Shown here piece by piece: positions 42,412 to 50,530 of a stretch of DNA of 50,803 bases. The first letter of the stretch is position 1; each line of letters opens with the position of its first letter. Both the position numbers and the translations under genes were made by a program. The notes beneath the pieces were generated by a model. The model made no database searches. It had not been told where the DNA came from and saw only the letters and a program-made list of their open reading frames with translations. The DNA is from Halorubrum sp. BV1. Lineage in GTDB: Archaea; Halobacteriota; Halobacteria; Halobacteriales; Haloferacaceae. The stretch covers positions 1 through 50,803 of the forward strand of contig NZ_JQKV01000001.1 in NCBI RefSeq assembly GCF_000746205.1. The letters run 5' to 3'.

Positions 42412-43209
42412 ATGTCATACCGCACGCAGACCGACGTGAGTCGTCGGACGTATCTGAAACTCACCGGCGGCGCGAGCGCCGTCGGACTGACCGGCGTCGC
42501 CGGCTGTCTCGGCGAGAACACCACGACGATCACGCCCGGTACCGCCCCCGGCTTCCCGCCCTTTGAGATGCGCGAGGACGGCGAACTAATCGGCTTCGAT
42601 ATCGACCTTCTGGAGGCCGTCGTCGCCGAGACCGACTACGAACTCGGCGAGTGGGCGACCTTCGAGTTCGACTCGCTCATCCCCGCGCTCACGCAAAACG
42701 AGGAGATCGACGTGATCGCCGCCGCGATGACGATCACCGAGGACCGGCAGGAGACGATCGCCTTTTCGAACCCGTACTGGGAGTCGGATCAGGCGATCCT
42801 CGTGCGCGAGGGGGGAGACTTCCAGCCGAGTGCGTGGGCGGATTTCGAGGGGATCAGCGTCGGCGCGCAGTCCGGGACGACCGGCGCAGATCAGGTTCAA
42901 GCGAACCTCGTCGACCCTGGCATCATCGCAGACGAAGACTACTCCACGTACGACAGCTACGTCTTCGCCGTCGAGGACCTCGTGAACGAGAACGTCGACG
43001 CGGTCGTCGTCGACAACCCCGTCGCGGAGACGTTCGCGGCCAACCGCGACGTGACCATCGCCTTCGTCGAAGAGACCGGCGAACAGTTCGGCTTCGGACT
43101 CCGGCAGGGCGAATCGGAGTTCCAGTCCGCGCTCAACGACGGGCTCTCGACGGTCCGCGACGACGGGACGTACCGAGAGATAACCAACACCTGGTTCGGT
43201 CAGGAGTAG
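42412..43209 (+). CDS. amino acid ABC transporter substrate-binding lipoprotein
   Basis: A 265-residue family 3 solute-binding protein. It has a Tat signal (S10-R-R-T-Y-L-K) and lipobox 'GVAGC' with Cys 32, so it is exported folded and lipid-anchored. The mature domain shows the SBP_bac_3 pattern: 'GTAPGFPPFEMREDGELIGFDIDLLEA' (binds the amino group), 'EEIDVIAAAMTITEDRQETIAFSNPY', 'VGAQSGTTG', and 'FGFGLRQGESEFQSALNDGL'. It should bind a polar amino acid. ATG 42412 was chosen because the Tat signal starts there; the frame extends to 42382. It is first of a four-gene operon and its stop is 1 base from the permease ATG. Confidence 0.95.
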   Translation: MSYRTQTDVSRRTYLKLTGGASAVGLTGVAGCLGENTTTITPGTAPGFPPFEMREDGELIGFDIDLLEAVVAETDYELGEWATFEFDSLIPALTQNEEIDVIAAAMTITEDRQETIAFSNPYWESDQAILVREGGDFQPSAWADFEGISVGAQSGTTGADQVQANLVDPGIIADEDYSTYDSYVFAVEDLVNENVDAVVVDNPVAETFAANRDVTIAFVEETGEQFGFGLRQGESEFQSALNDGLSTVRDDGTYREITNTWFGQE

Positions 43210-43210
43210 G

Positions 43211-44056
43211 ATGTCGGTCTCGGGGACGCTCGCGCTCGCCGCGGTCGACAGCCTCGGCGCTCTCGCGTCCGGATGGGCTCCGTCGACCGCCGCAGTCGAC
43301 GCTGCCGCCGCCGACGCTGTCGCGTCCGGACTCGTCGTCGGGACCGCAGACTGGTGGCTTGTCGGTGACCCCGTCGACTGGCGGTTCGTCCTCGACAACG
43401 CCGACTACCTCGGCGTCGGCGTCCTGTTGACGATCGGACTCACTGTCGCGTCGATCCTGTTCGGGTTCGCCTTGGGCTTTCCCGCGGGCGCGATCGAAGT
43501 GTACGGTGACGGGGCTCTCAAGCGAGCCGTCGGCACCGCTGGCGTCGTCCTCCGCGGAACCCCCATCGTCGTCATCCTCATCGTGATGTACTTCGTCGTC
43601 GGCGTCCCACAGATAAATCTCGGCGTCGCCTCGCTGTCGCCGGCGGTCGTCGCCGGCATCCTGGGGCTCGGACTGCGAAGCGCCGCCTACCAGTCGCAGA
43701 TATTTCGGGCGACGCTCGCCAGCGTCGACGACGGTCAACTCGAGGCGGGCCGGTCCATCGGCCTCTCACGGTTCGAAGCGATCCGCTACGTCGTCGTCCC
43801 GCAGGCACTTCGGCGGTCGATTCCTGGCTTTCAAAACGAGTTCACCATCGTGTTGAAGGACACGAGCATCGTCTTCGCGATCGGGCTCGCAGAGCTGCTG
43901 ACTCGGGGATACGACCTGTTCTCGGAGCGAACGACAGCAGTGCTCGAAGTCATCCTGTTCATCAGTGCAATCTACTTCCTCCTCACGTTCACGACGAACC
44001 GCGCGCTCGATTACCTCGGTACTCGCTATGCGATCCCGGGGGGCGAATCGACGTGA
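43211..44056 (+). CDS. amino acid ABC transporter permease (first)
   Basis: A 281-residue HisM/GlnP-type permease with about five helices. It has an unusual Ala-rich N-terminal stretch of about 60 residues before the first helix (YLGVGVLLTIGLTVASILFGFALG). The EAA loop that docks on the ATPase reads 'EAGRSIGLSRFEAIRYVVVPQALRRSIPG' near residues 180-205. It ends 4 bases inside the ATPase gene. With the second permease it is expected to form a heterodimer. 'LRGTPIVVILIVMYF' is the family signature. Confidence 0.93.
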   Translation: MSVSGTLALAAVDSLGALASGWAPSTAAVDAAAADAVASGLVVGTADWWLVGDPVDWRFVLDNADYLGVGVLLTIGLTVASILFGFALGFPAGAIEVYGDGALKRAVGTAGVVLRGTPIVVILIVMYFVVGVPQINLGVASLSPAVVAGILGLGLRSAAYQSQIFRATLASVDDGQLEAGRSIGLSRFEAIRYVVVPQALRRSIPGFQNEFTIVLKDTSIVFAIGLAELLTRGYDLFSERTTAVLEVILFISAIYFLLTFTTNRALDYLGTRYAIPGGEST

Positions 44057-44805
44057 GTGACTCTGCCCGCGGCTTCCTCCGCGTGTCCGACGTCTCGAAG
44101 TGGTACGGCGACGAGCAGGTGCTCCACGACGTGTCCTTCGAGATGGGTCGCGGCGACGTGACCGTCCTCATCGGTCCGTCTGGCTCCGGGAAGTCGACGA
44201 TGCTCCGCTGTGTCAACCGGCTCGCCGAGGCCCAAGAGGGATCGATCCGCCTCGACGGCGAGGAGGTGCTGTCGCCCGACCTCGACGTCGACGACCTCCG
44301 CCGAGAGGTGGGGATGGTGTTTCAGGGGTTCAACCTGTTCGCACACCTATCCGCGGTCGGAAACGTCGCGCTCGGCCCGCGGCGCGTGCTCGGGCTCTCC
44401 GAAAGCGAGGCGCGCGAGCGTGCGGAGGCGCAACTGGAACGCGTCGGACTCGGCGATCAGTTCGACTCGTACTCGGCGGAGCTGTCCGGCGGACAACAAC
44501 AGCGCGTGGGGATCGCCCGCGCGCTGGCGATGGAGCCGAAACTACTGCTTTTCGACGAGCCGACGAGCGCCCTCGACCCCGAACTCATCGGTGAGGTGCT
44601 GGAGGTGATGCACGGACTCGTCGACGAGGGAATGACGATGCTTGTCGTCACCCACGAGATGAGCTTCGCCCGCGAGGTCGCAGACGAGATCGTGTTTCTC
44701 GACGACGGCCGCGTGGTCGAACGCGGACCGCCGGACCAGCTGTTCGAACGGCCCGAAAAAGAGCGGACCGGCCGCTTCCTCGAACGGATCGCGAGTCACG
44801 ACTAA
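44053..44805 (+). CDS. amino acid ABC transporter ATP-binding protein
   Basis: A 250-residue ABC ATPase of the polar amino acid group, starting at GTG 44053 inside the first permease gene (4-base overlap). Visible are Walker A 'GPSGSGKSTMLRCVNRL', Q-loop 'GMVFQGFNLFAHLSAVGNVALGP', signature 'LSGGQQQRVGIARALAM', Walker B 'LLLFDEPTSALDPELIGEVL', and switch His 'LVVTHEMSFAREVAD'. Its TAA overlaps the ATG of the next permease (base 44805), so translation is coupled. Confidence 0.95.
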   Translation: MSDSARGFLRVSDVSKWYGDEQVLHDVSFEMGRGDVTVLIGPSGSGKSTMLRCVNRLAEAQEGSIRLDGEEVLSPDLDVDDLRREVGMVFQGFNLFAHLSAVGNVALGPRRVLGLSESEARERAEAQLERVGLGDQFDSYSAELSGGQQQRVGIARALAMEPKLLLFDEPTSALDPELIGEVLEVMHGLVDEGMTMLVVTHEMSFAREVADEIVFLDDGRVVERGPPDQLFERPEKERTGRFLERIASHD

Positions 44806-45731
44806 TGGCGGGCGCGACGAGACCCAGCACGGTTCGAGAGCGCGTGAGCGACGCGGACGTCTCGGCCGGTCGGCTCCTCCTCGTCGCGGCCGGCGTGCTG
44901 TTCTGGGGCTGGCTCCTCGTCAGCTGGGTCAACCGGTGGCTGGGCGGCGTCGTCTCCCCCGTCGGCGAACCGCTCGTCGCATCCGGGCTCGTCGAAGGGG
45001 CACTTGCCTCGCTCCCAGTGCTCGCGGCGTACGCTGGTGACGCCGCGTTCGTGGTCGAACTCATGCCAGACCTCGCGCAAGGCATGTGGCTCACGGTCGT
45101 CATCACCGGCGTGAGCCTCGTCGTCGGATTCCTCCTCGCCGTTCCCCTGGCCGTGGCCCGCGTGTACGGTCGGTTCTCGGCGTGGTTCTCGCTCGCGTAC
45201 ACTGAACTACTACGTGGCACGCCGCTTCTCGCTCAGCTCTTCGTGCTCTACTACGGATTGAACCTCGGACGCTACGTCCCCGGCGCGCTCTCGGGGGTGT
45301 TCCCGCGCGACGTCGTCTGGGTCGCCATCCTCGGGTTTACTCTCAACGGGGCAGCGTATCAGGCGGAGTACATCCGCGGCGCAGTCGAGAGCGTCGACGA
45401 GGGACAGATCACCGCCGGACGGGCGATCGGTCTCTCGAAGATCGAAGCCATCTATCACGTCGTGCTCCCGCAGGCGTTGCGGTACGCTATCCCTTCCTGG
45501 ACGAACGAGTTCGTCTACCTGATCAAGTACTCGTCGCTCGCGGCGTTCATCACGGTCCCAGAACTCTACTACCGCGCCGACCAGATCGCCTCGGAGACGT
45601 TCCGGTACACGCTCATCTTCGTCGTGACCGGCGCGATGTATCTCGCCCTCGTGATCACGGCCTCGAAACTGATGGAGCGGGTCGACGACCGCGTCGCGAT
45701 ACCCGGACTCGGTGCCGATCGCGAGCGGTGA
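44805..45731 (+). CDS. amino acid ABC transporter permease (second)
   Basis: A 308-residue HisQ/GlnP-type permease. It has an additional N-terminal helix (RLLLVAAGVLFWGWLLVSWVN) ahead of the normal five. The core reads 'GMWLTVVITGVSLVVGFLLAVPLAVARVYG' and 'LLRGTPLLAQLFVLYYG', and the EAA loop is 'ITAGRAIGLSKIEAIYHVVLPQALRYAIP'. It differs clearly from the first permease, so the transporter is a heterodimer with one ATPase type, as in HisQMP. The ATG shares a base with the ATPase stop. It is the last gene of the operon; the next gene has its own promoter. Confidence 0.93.
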   Translation: MAGATRPSTVRERVSDADVSAGRLLLVAAGVLFWGWLLVSWVNRWLGGVVSPVGEPLVASGLVEGALASLPVLAAYAGDAAFVVELMPDLAQGMWLTVVITGVSLVVGFLLAVPLAVARVYGRFSAWFSLAYTELLRGTPLLAQLFVLYYGLNLGRYVPGALSGVFPRDVVWVAILGFTLNGAAYQAEYIRGAVESVDEGQITAGRAIGLSKIEAIYHVVLPQALRYAIPSWTNEFVYLIKYSSLAAFITVPELYYRADQIASETFRYTLIFVVTGAMYLALVITASKLMERVDDRVAIPGLGADRER

Positions 45732-45803
45732 CGGCCCCACCGATCATGTTGTTCGAGAAAGATTTATCATACTACATTGAGGGGTGCAATTGTGTGCCAT
45801 TCG

Positions 45804-46964
45804 ATGGAGCGGCGACCTGGCATCGCGTATCGCCGCCCCGACGGTGATCCAGACCGGTTCGTCGTCGAGAGCGTTGGCGAGTCGAGGCTCGACCCTGCGG
45901 CGCTCCCGCGGAACGGATGGTCGGCAGCGGTTGCAGACGCAGACACCGACCGATTTCGCGCCGCCCTCGGTGAGGAAGAGGTCGACGTCGCCTATCGTCT
46001 CACGATCGACGACGCGGAGACGTGGGTTCACGAGCGCGCGGTCCGCGACGATCGTGGCAACCTCGTCGGCTACCTCTTCACCGCCGGCGACCGCGTCGAG
46101 CGCAATCAGCAGCTCGAACGACAGCGTGAGCGTTTAGAAGAGTTCGCGAGCGTCGTCTCACACGACCTTCGCAATCCCCTCTCCGTCGCGGTCGGAAACG
46201 TCGAACTGGCGATGGAGTTCGACGGGGACGACAGTACGGACCGGCTCGACCGCGCGCTCGACGCGCTCGACTGGATGGACGATCTCATCTCCGACCTGCT
46301 CGCTCTCGCCCGCGAGGGACGGTCCGTCGAGGAGACCACACCGGAAGATCTCACGGGCGTCGTCGAAGAGGCGTGGCGGACCGTCGGCCCCGGTGCGGAC
46401 GCAAGGCTCGTCGTCACGGATCCGTTGCCGCGTATCGAATGCGACAGACGCCGTCTTCGACAGGCGCTAGAGAACCTCTTTCACAACGCGCTCGAACACG
46501 GCACGGACGCCGAGATCACCGGCGACAACTTCGACGACCGCGACGGAGACGACGCGTTCGACGGCGACGTTCCACCCGGGACGTTTACCGATGCGGCCGA
46601 CGGCGTCTCAGACGTGCGGAAGGCCAGCGCGGACGACCCCGCAGGCGCGGAGGACCCGGCGGTTCAGGTGTTCGTCGGCCGATTCGACGGCGGATTTTAC
46701 GTCGCCGACGACGGCGACGGGATTGACCCCGCAGACCGGGACACCGTGTTCGAACCGGGACACACGACCGTAGAGGGAGGGACGGGCTTCGGGCTCCCGA
46801 TCGTCGACAGAATCGCCCAAGCCCACGGCTGGGATATCACAGTCGCAGAGAGCCGGACCGGCGGGGCGCGCTTCGAGTTCGACGGCGTCAGCGTGGTCGA
46901 CGCTGGCCCATGTCTCCACGCGGACGACGACACGGACGACACCGCAGACGACGACGCGACCTGA
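45804..46964 (+). CDS. PAS-type histidine kinase with acidic insertion in the ATPase domain
   Basis: A 386-residue soluble kinase. A divergent PAS-like domain occupies about 1-100 (VAYRLTIDDAETWVHERAVRD… is its last strands). The HisKA His is at 120 (SVVSHDLRNPLSV). The HATPase N-box 'ENLFHNALEHG' is at 223-233. About 50 residues of acidic, disordered insertion (238-286) then separate it from the rest, where G1 'DDGDG' (302-306) and G2 'GTGFGLPIVDRI' follow. The C-terminal tail is Asp-rich. An upstream TTG (45777) is in frame, but ATG 45804 is preferred. A TATA-like 'gatttatcata' (about 45760-45770) lies 34-44 bases upstream. No response regulator is next to it. Confidence 0.88.
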   Translation: MERRPGIAYRRPDGDPDRFVVESVGESRLDPAALPRNGWSAAVADADTDRFRAALGEEEVDVAYRLTIDDAETWVHERAVRDDRGNLVGYLFTAGDRVERNQQLERQRERLEEFASVVSHDLRNPLSVAVGNVELAMEFDGDDSTDRLDRALDALDWMDDLISDLLALAREGRSVEETTPEDLTGVVEEAWRTVGPGADARLVVTDPLPRIECDRRRLRQALENLFHNALEHGTDAEITGDNFDDRDGDDAFDGDVPPGTFTDAADGVSDVRKASADDPAGAEDPAVQVFVGRFDGGFYVADDGDGIDPADRDTVFEPGHTTVEGGTGFGLPIVDRIAQAHGWDITVAESRTGGARFEFDGVSVVDAGPCLHADDDTDDTADDDAT

Positions 46965-46973
46965 TCGGTGCGG

Positions 46974-48491
46974 TCACAGAAAGTCGCCGAGACCGGCCTG
47001 TCCGTCGTCGTCTTCGGCGTCGCTCGCGTCACCGTCGGTGTCCGCCGTGTCGGTTCCGCCTTCGCGTCCCGTCTTGCTCCGGCCGTCATCGGCACCCTCG
47101 TTCTCACCGTCGCCGTCTGCGGGTCCGTCATCGCGGTCACCCACGGGCTCTCCGTTTCTCCCGTCGGTGCTCGCGGCGAACGCGCCCCCCGCGTTGTCTT
47201 CCAGTCGGTCATCACGGAGTGCCTGTGCGTCCTCGACTATCGACTCCACCTTGTTCGTCGACTCGCCCGAGCCGGTGACGAAGGCGACGCCGGCCTCGTC
47301 GAGGTCGTATGCGGCCGCCATCGCGACGGTCAGCTCTCGGGGTTTGCAGTGGTGCGTGATCGTCTGTAAGAACGGCAACACCTCCCTCCGGGCGGTGGCG
47401 ACGCTGCAGCCGCTCGCTGCCGCGATCCGTCCCACAACCTCGTCGGCGGTCGCGTCCGAAGAACTCCAGAACTGCGGACGGCCGTAGCGCGTCCATCCGC
47501 CTTTGGTCTCGTCTCGCGCGGCGGCGACGCCCGCGGCCGCGTTGTCGGTCGCGTACCGCCAGTACGAGTAGTTCTGCGTGGCGCGCACGCGCCCGAGCCA
47601 TACATCGGCGTTCGCGAGGAAGTCGTACGCGCGAACCGCCTCTCGGGCGTCGTACACGTCGAGGACGTTGTTCTCGATCCACTTCGTGAGGTCGTCGGGC
47701 GTCTCGTCGACGGCGTACGCCGACTGGAGCGCCTCCTCTGCGGACTCCTCTTTGAGCACTGCATCGAGGAAGGGGAAGAGTCCGAGCGCCTTGTCGCGGT
47801 CGCCGGTCACCACGTCGTCGACGGTGATCGCGTCGCGTCCCTCGGCCGCCGCCTGCAGGTCGTTGACCGCGCCGCGGAGGTCGCCGCGGTTTCGTTCGGC
47901 GATTTCCGAGAGCGCGTCCGACTCGAACTCGATCCCCTCCTTCCGGCAGATGTCCCGGAGCACGGGGACGATAGACCGAGCGGAGACGTCGCGGAACTCG
48001 ATCTCTTGGGTGGCGTTGCGGAGCCCGCGAGACATGTCGTAGTAGTCGTTGGCGATGAGGACGATCGGCTGGCCGGACTCTTTCACCAGCTTCGTGATCG
48101 CGCTCGCGCCGCCGCGGTCGTAGTTGCCGTGGATGTTGTCTGCCTCGTCCAAGATGACGAGCTGGCGCGAGGCCGTGTCGTCACCAGCGGCTCCGCCTCC
48201 TGCCGCGCTCCCACCGAGAGTGGCGTTGCGGGCGGCCCGCCCCGCGAACCGTTCGATGACGTCGGCGGTGCGCTGGTCCGAGGCGTTCAACTCGACCGTC
48301 TCCCAGCCCATGTCGTTCGCGAGCGCGTGCGCCGCGCTCGTCTTGCCGACGCCGGGGCTCCCGTGGAGCACGACCGCCTCGCGGTGGTCGTCCCACGAGC
48401 GCGCCCATTCTTCGAACGCGTCGCGGGCCTTATCGTTGCCGCGGACCTCAGAGAGCGTGTGCGGGCGATACGTTTCGGTCCAGTCGGCCAT
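46974..48491 (-). CDS. rfcL: replication factor C large subunit
   Basis: A 505-residue clamp-loader subunit. It starts 'MADWTETYRPHTLSEVRGN'. The AAA+ domain has Walker A 'HGSPGVGKTSAAHAL' (about 43-57) and Walker B 'VILDEADNIHG' (about 113-123). The clamp-loader arginine region is followed by the helical lid (RNRGDLRGAVNDLQAAAEG) and the RFC collar. A long acidic, low-complexity linker of about 80 residues ends in 'QAGLGDFL', a canonical PCNA-binding (PIP) motif at the very C-terminus. Longer frames to 48596 are rejected in favour of the ATG at 48491 where the family begins. It pairs with the small subunits encoded elsewhere. It ends 9 bases from the convergent histidine kinase. Confidence 0.96.
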   Translation of the reverse strand: MADWTETYRPHTLSEVRGNDKARDAFEEWARSWDDHREAVVLHGSPGVGKTSAAHALANDMGWETVELNASDQRTADVIERFAGRAARNATLGGSAAGGGAAGDDTASRQLVILDEADNIHGNYDRGGASAITKLVKESGQPIVLIANDYYDMSRGLRNATQEIEFRDVSARSIVPVLRDICRKEGIEFESDALSEIAERNRGDLRGAVNDLQAAAEGRDAITVDDVVTGDRDKALGLFPFLDAVLKEESAEEALQSAYAVDETPDDLTKWIENNVLDVYDAREAVRAYDFLANADVWLGRVRATQNYSYWRYATDNAAAGVAAARDETKGGWTRYGRPQFWSSSDATADEVVGRIAAASGCSVATARREVLPFLQTITHHCKPRELTVAMAAAYDLDEAGVAFVTGSGESTNKVESIVEDAQALRDDRLEDNAGGAFAASTDGRNGEPVGDRDDGPADGDGENEGADDGRSKTGREGGTDTADTDGDASDAEDDDGQAGLGDFL

Positions 48492-48659
48492 CATCGGCGG
48501 TACGCGAGTGCGGCGTTTAGTGGTTCCGGAGCGGTCTGCCCGGCCGTCTATACCGGTAGTCCGCCGTCTGCGGCGTTTCGTCGCGTCGGAGCACACTTCC
48601 GCGCGAACACGAGAACGTCCGGTCGTCCTCGTCGTCCGGGCCGTCGATCCCTATCGCAC

Positions 48660-49466
48660 CTATTTCGGGGGCGAGCTCGACGGAACCGAGCCGGTGCGGT
48701 CAGGTTTCGCGAGCCGGCGAGCGGCCGCCGCGGAGACCGTCACGCGCCCGTCGCCGACGCTCACGGGCTCGCCGGTCACCTCGGCCACCACGTCGCGGAG
48801 GTCGCAGAGATACGCGCGTGACCGGTCTTCCTGAATGACTCGCGTGTCTTTCGTCTCGTACGTGAGCGCGCGGTGACTGACGTAGATTCGGGCGAACGAC
48901 TCGCGGACCGGTTTGGGTGCGTCCCACACGATCTGCGGGAACGAGTCAAGCCCGACTTTTTTGCCGACCGGGGCACCGATCGCAACGAGACACCGGCCGA
49001 GTACCGAGGCGTCGGCGGCCGGAACCACCTCCGTCGCACGGTTGTCGACCTCCGCGTTGCGGGTGAGAACGTCGACGCCGAGCGCCTCGAAGACCGCTCG
49101 CACCTCATCGGTTGTCACCGAGTCGTCGACAGTGATCGCGGGGACGAACGTGTCGTTGATGCTGCCACCGGCGAGGACGTGTGCGAGGAGGTCGACGAAC
49201 GCGGCAGTGGTCGTCTCGTCGGGGTCGAGCCAGCCGTGGTCGATCGCCGTCTGGATACCCCGAACTGGGTCGGGCATCCCGCCGTCGAGCCATCCCCGAA
49301 CGCGGCTCGGCGGAAGATCGAGTGCGTTGCCCACTCGCGTCCGCCCGTGATCTGGGTGTTCTGCAGCGTACTCTCGGACGCGGCAATAGTCGAGGACTTT
49401 CTGCCACGGGTCGGAATACTCCCGGTCGCTGTAGGTCCGAGCGAGGGCCTGCGCCGTGGGGGACAT
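48660..49466 (-). CDS. HTH protein with LAGLIDADG-endonuclease-like body (WhiA-like plan)
   Basis: A 268-residue protein. Residues 44-62 look like a helix-turn-helix (RVGNALDLPPSRVRGWLDGG). Residues 90-195 follow the plan of a LAGLIDADG homing endonuclease: 'FVDLLAHVLAGGSI' (motif-1 helix), strands, then 'DEVRAVFEALGVDVLTR', 'SVLGRCLVAIGAPVGKK', 'FPQIVWDAPKPVRESFARIYVSHRAL' (motif-2 helix). In both motif helices the catalytic acid is missing (AGGS instead of GDGS; VSHR instead of FDAD). So it is probably a DNA-binding regulator, not a nuclease, similar in logic to actinobacterial WhiA. ATG 49466 was chosen over 49475. It is upstream of rfcL on the same strand (168-base gap) and divergent from a pilin. 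Family assignment is my inference. Confidence 0.6.
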   Translation of the reverse strand: MSPTAQALARTYSDREYSDPWQKVLDYCRVREYAAEHPDHGRTRVGNALDLPPSRVRGWLDGGMPDPVRGIQTAIDHGWLDPDETTTAAFVDLLAHVLAGGSINDTFVPAITVDDSVTTDEVRAVFEALGVDVLTRNAEVDNRATEVVPAADASVLGRCLVAIGAPVGKKVGLDSFPQIVWDAPKPVRESFARIYVSHRALTYETKDTRVIQEDRSRAYLCDLRDVVAEVTGEPVSVGDGRVTVSAAAARRLAKPDRTGSVPSSSPPK

Positions 49467-49638
49467 ACCCACCAATCGAATCAGTTACACCTTGAACGTA
49501 GCGGGATGGTTTTCAACGCTGAGATTTTGGACGACACGTACATATACCAGATTCGCGTAGTATCAAGTAGCCAGCAACCCGACGGACGCGACCGCGGTAG
49601 GTCGTACTCGCGTCTTCGGCCGACGCTGGGTGCAAACC
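49467..49638. other. divergent spacer between regulator-like gene and pilin
   Basis: 172 bases of moderate GC. 'gtacatatacc' (about 49539-49549) is a TATA-like element some 90 bases before the pilin ATG; the pilin mRNA then has a leader of about 60-65 bases. No clear dyad is seen. Confidence 0.45.
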
Positions 49639-50100
49639 ATGAAACTATTCAACCAAAACACAGCGGACGACCGCGCCGTGAGTCCTGTTATAGGGGTTAT
49701 ACTTATGGTCGCAATCACCGTCATCCTCGCGGCCGTCATCGGGACTTTCGTGCTCGGTCTGGGCGATCAGCTAGGGGATACCGCGCCGCAGGCAAGTTTC
49801 GAAGTCGACAATGTTTCTGTGACTACTGGAAGTGACGCTTCAGTCGATTTCACTATGACAAAAACTGGTGGTCAAGACCTACAAGTCTCTGATCTTGTGC
49901 TTGCCGTTGAAGGTGGACGCTCTGGCACAGATGTCGCAGGTAAATTCAGTGGAGAGACTTGGCAGACTGGCCAGGCAGTCGACTTTAGTGGAGAGCCATC
50001 GGGCACCACTGTTGAAATCAACAATGGGGATTCATACACAATCCGCCTGATTCACGAACCGTCTGGTAACCCTGTATACTCGACCACTCTCACTGCCTAA
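49639..50100 (+). CDS. archaeal type IV pilin
   Basis: A 153-residue pilin of the Pilin_N (DUF1628-type) group. The class III leader ends '…TADDR' at residue 12. The prepilin peptidase site lies between Arg 12 and Ala 13, and the mature protein starts 'AVSPVIGVILMVAITVILAA', the hydrophobic helix that packs the filament core. The C-terminal beta domain is low-GC and poorly conserved (Thr/Ser/Gly-rich strands). ATG 49639 is 9 bases inside an alternative ATG at 49630. Such pilins make adhesion or surface filaments. No pilus-assembly ATPase or membrane gene is in the window, so it is an orphan pilin served by machinery elsewhere. Confidence 0.93.
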   Translation: MKLFNQNTADDRAVSPVIGVILMVAITVILAAVIGTFVLGLGDQLGDTAPQASFEVDNVSVTTGSDASVDFTMTKTGGQDLQVSDLVLAVEGGRSGTDVAGKFSGETWQTGQAVDFSGEPSGTTVEINNGDSYTIRLIHEPSGNPVYSTTLTA

Positions 50101-50220
50101 AGATCGGCTACTTCACCTCCACCGACTTTCTACCTGCGTTCTATATCGCAACCCAAGCATATCGGTGTTGAACTGCTGGATCGTCGCGGGTTCCAGTTCT
50201 TTGCGGGCGGTGCGGATATT

Positions 50221-50367
50221 TTATTTTGACTGAATCAGGTGCGCGAGAGCACTGATGACGACCGACATGGGCGGATCGTCGTCGAAACTACTCGCCACAA
50301 TTTCGTTCGCTTTTTCGAGTTGTCGCTCGCGTTCGTCGGTGGGTTTTAGACTCGTTCGACGGCAAAT
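50221..50367 (-). pseudogene. C-terminal relic of an unidentified protein
   Basis: One minus-strand frame reads as normal acidic haloarchaeal protein, '…TDERERQLEKANEIVASSF' then 'DDDPPMSVVISALAHLIQSK', to a TAA at 50221-50223. There is no start codon before an in-frame stop at 50368-50370, so only the tail is left unless it begins at an internal ATG. I do not recognise the family. Confidence 0.4.
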
Positions 50368-50530
50368 TCATAGCCCTCCGTATGCGCGGGGGTCACTGTC
50401 CCGCCGATAGCGTGGACCACGTACACCCGCGGTCGAGTCGCTGGATGTGCATATTCTGCCCCGTCGGTATCTCACCGCCGTTAAGGAACCTGTGGGATGC
50501 AAAGATCGTTGCCGCTTGCCTGTGCGAGAG
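50346..50530 (-). pseudogene. frameshifted relic of a second unidentified protein
   Basis: Two minus-strand frames are each protein-like but in different registers. The upstream one reads 'QAATIFASHRFLNGGEIP' then 'TGQNMHIQRLD' (open 50530 to about 50425). The downstream one reads 'TRPRVYVVHAIGGTVTP' then 'AHTEGYEFAVERV' to a TAA at 50346-50348. A single frameshift near 50420-50440 would join them. It overlaps the relic at 50221-50367 by 22 bases, as adjoining operon genes do. Function unknown. Confidence 0.4.

Noticed and set aside
48492..48596. N-terminal extension of RFC large subunit
   Set aside because: The Arg-rich extra 35 residues are unlike the family; the protein starts normally at the ATG at 48491.
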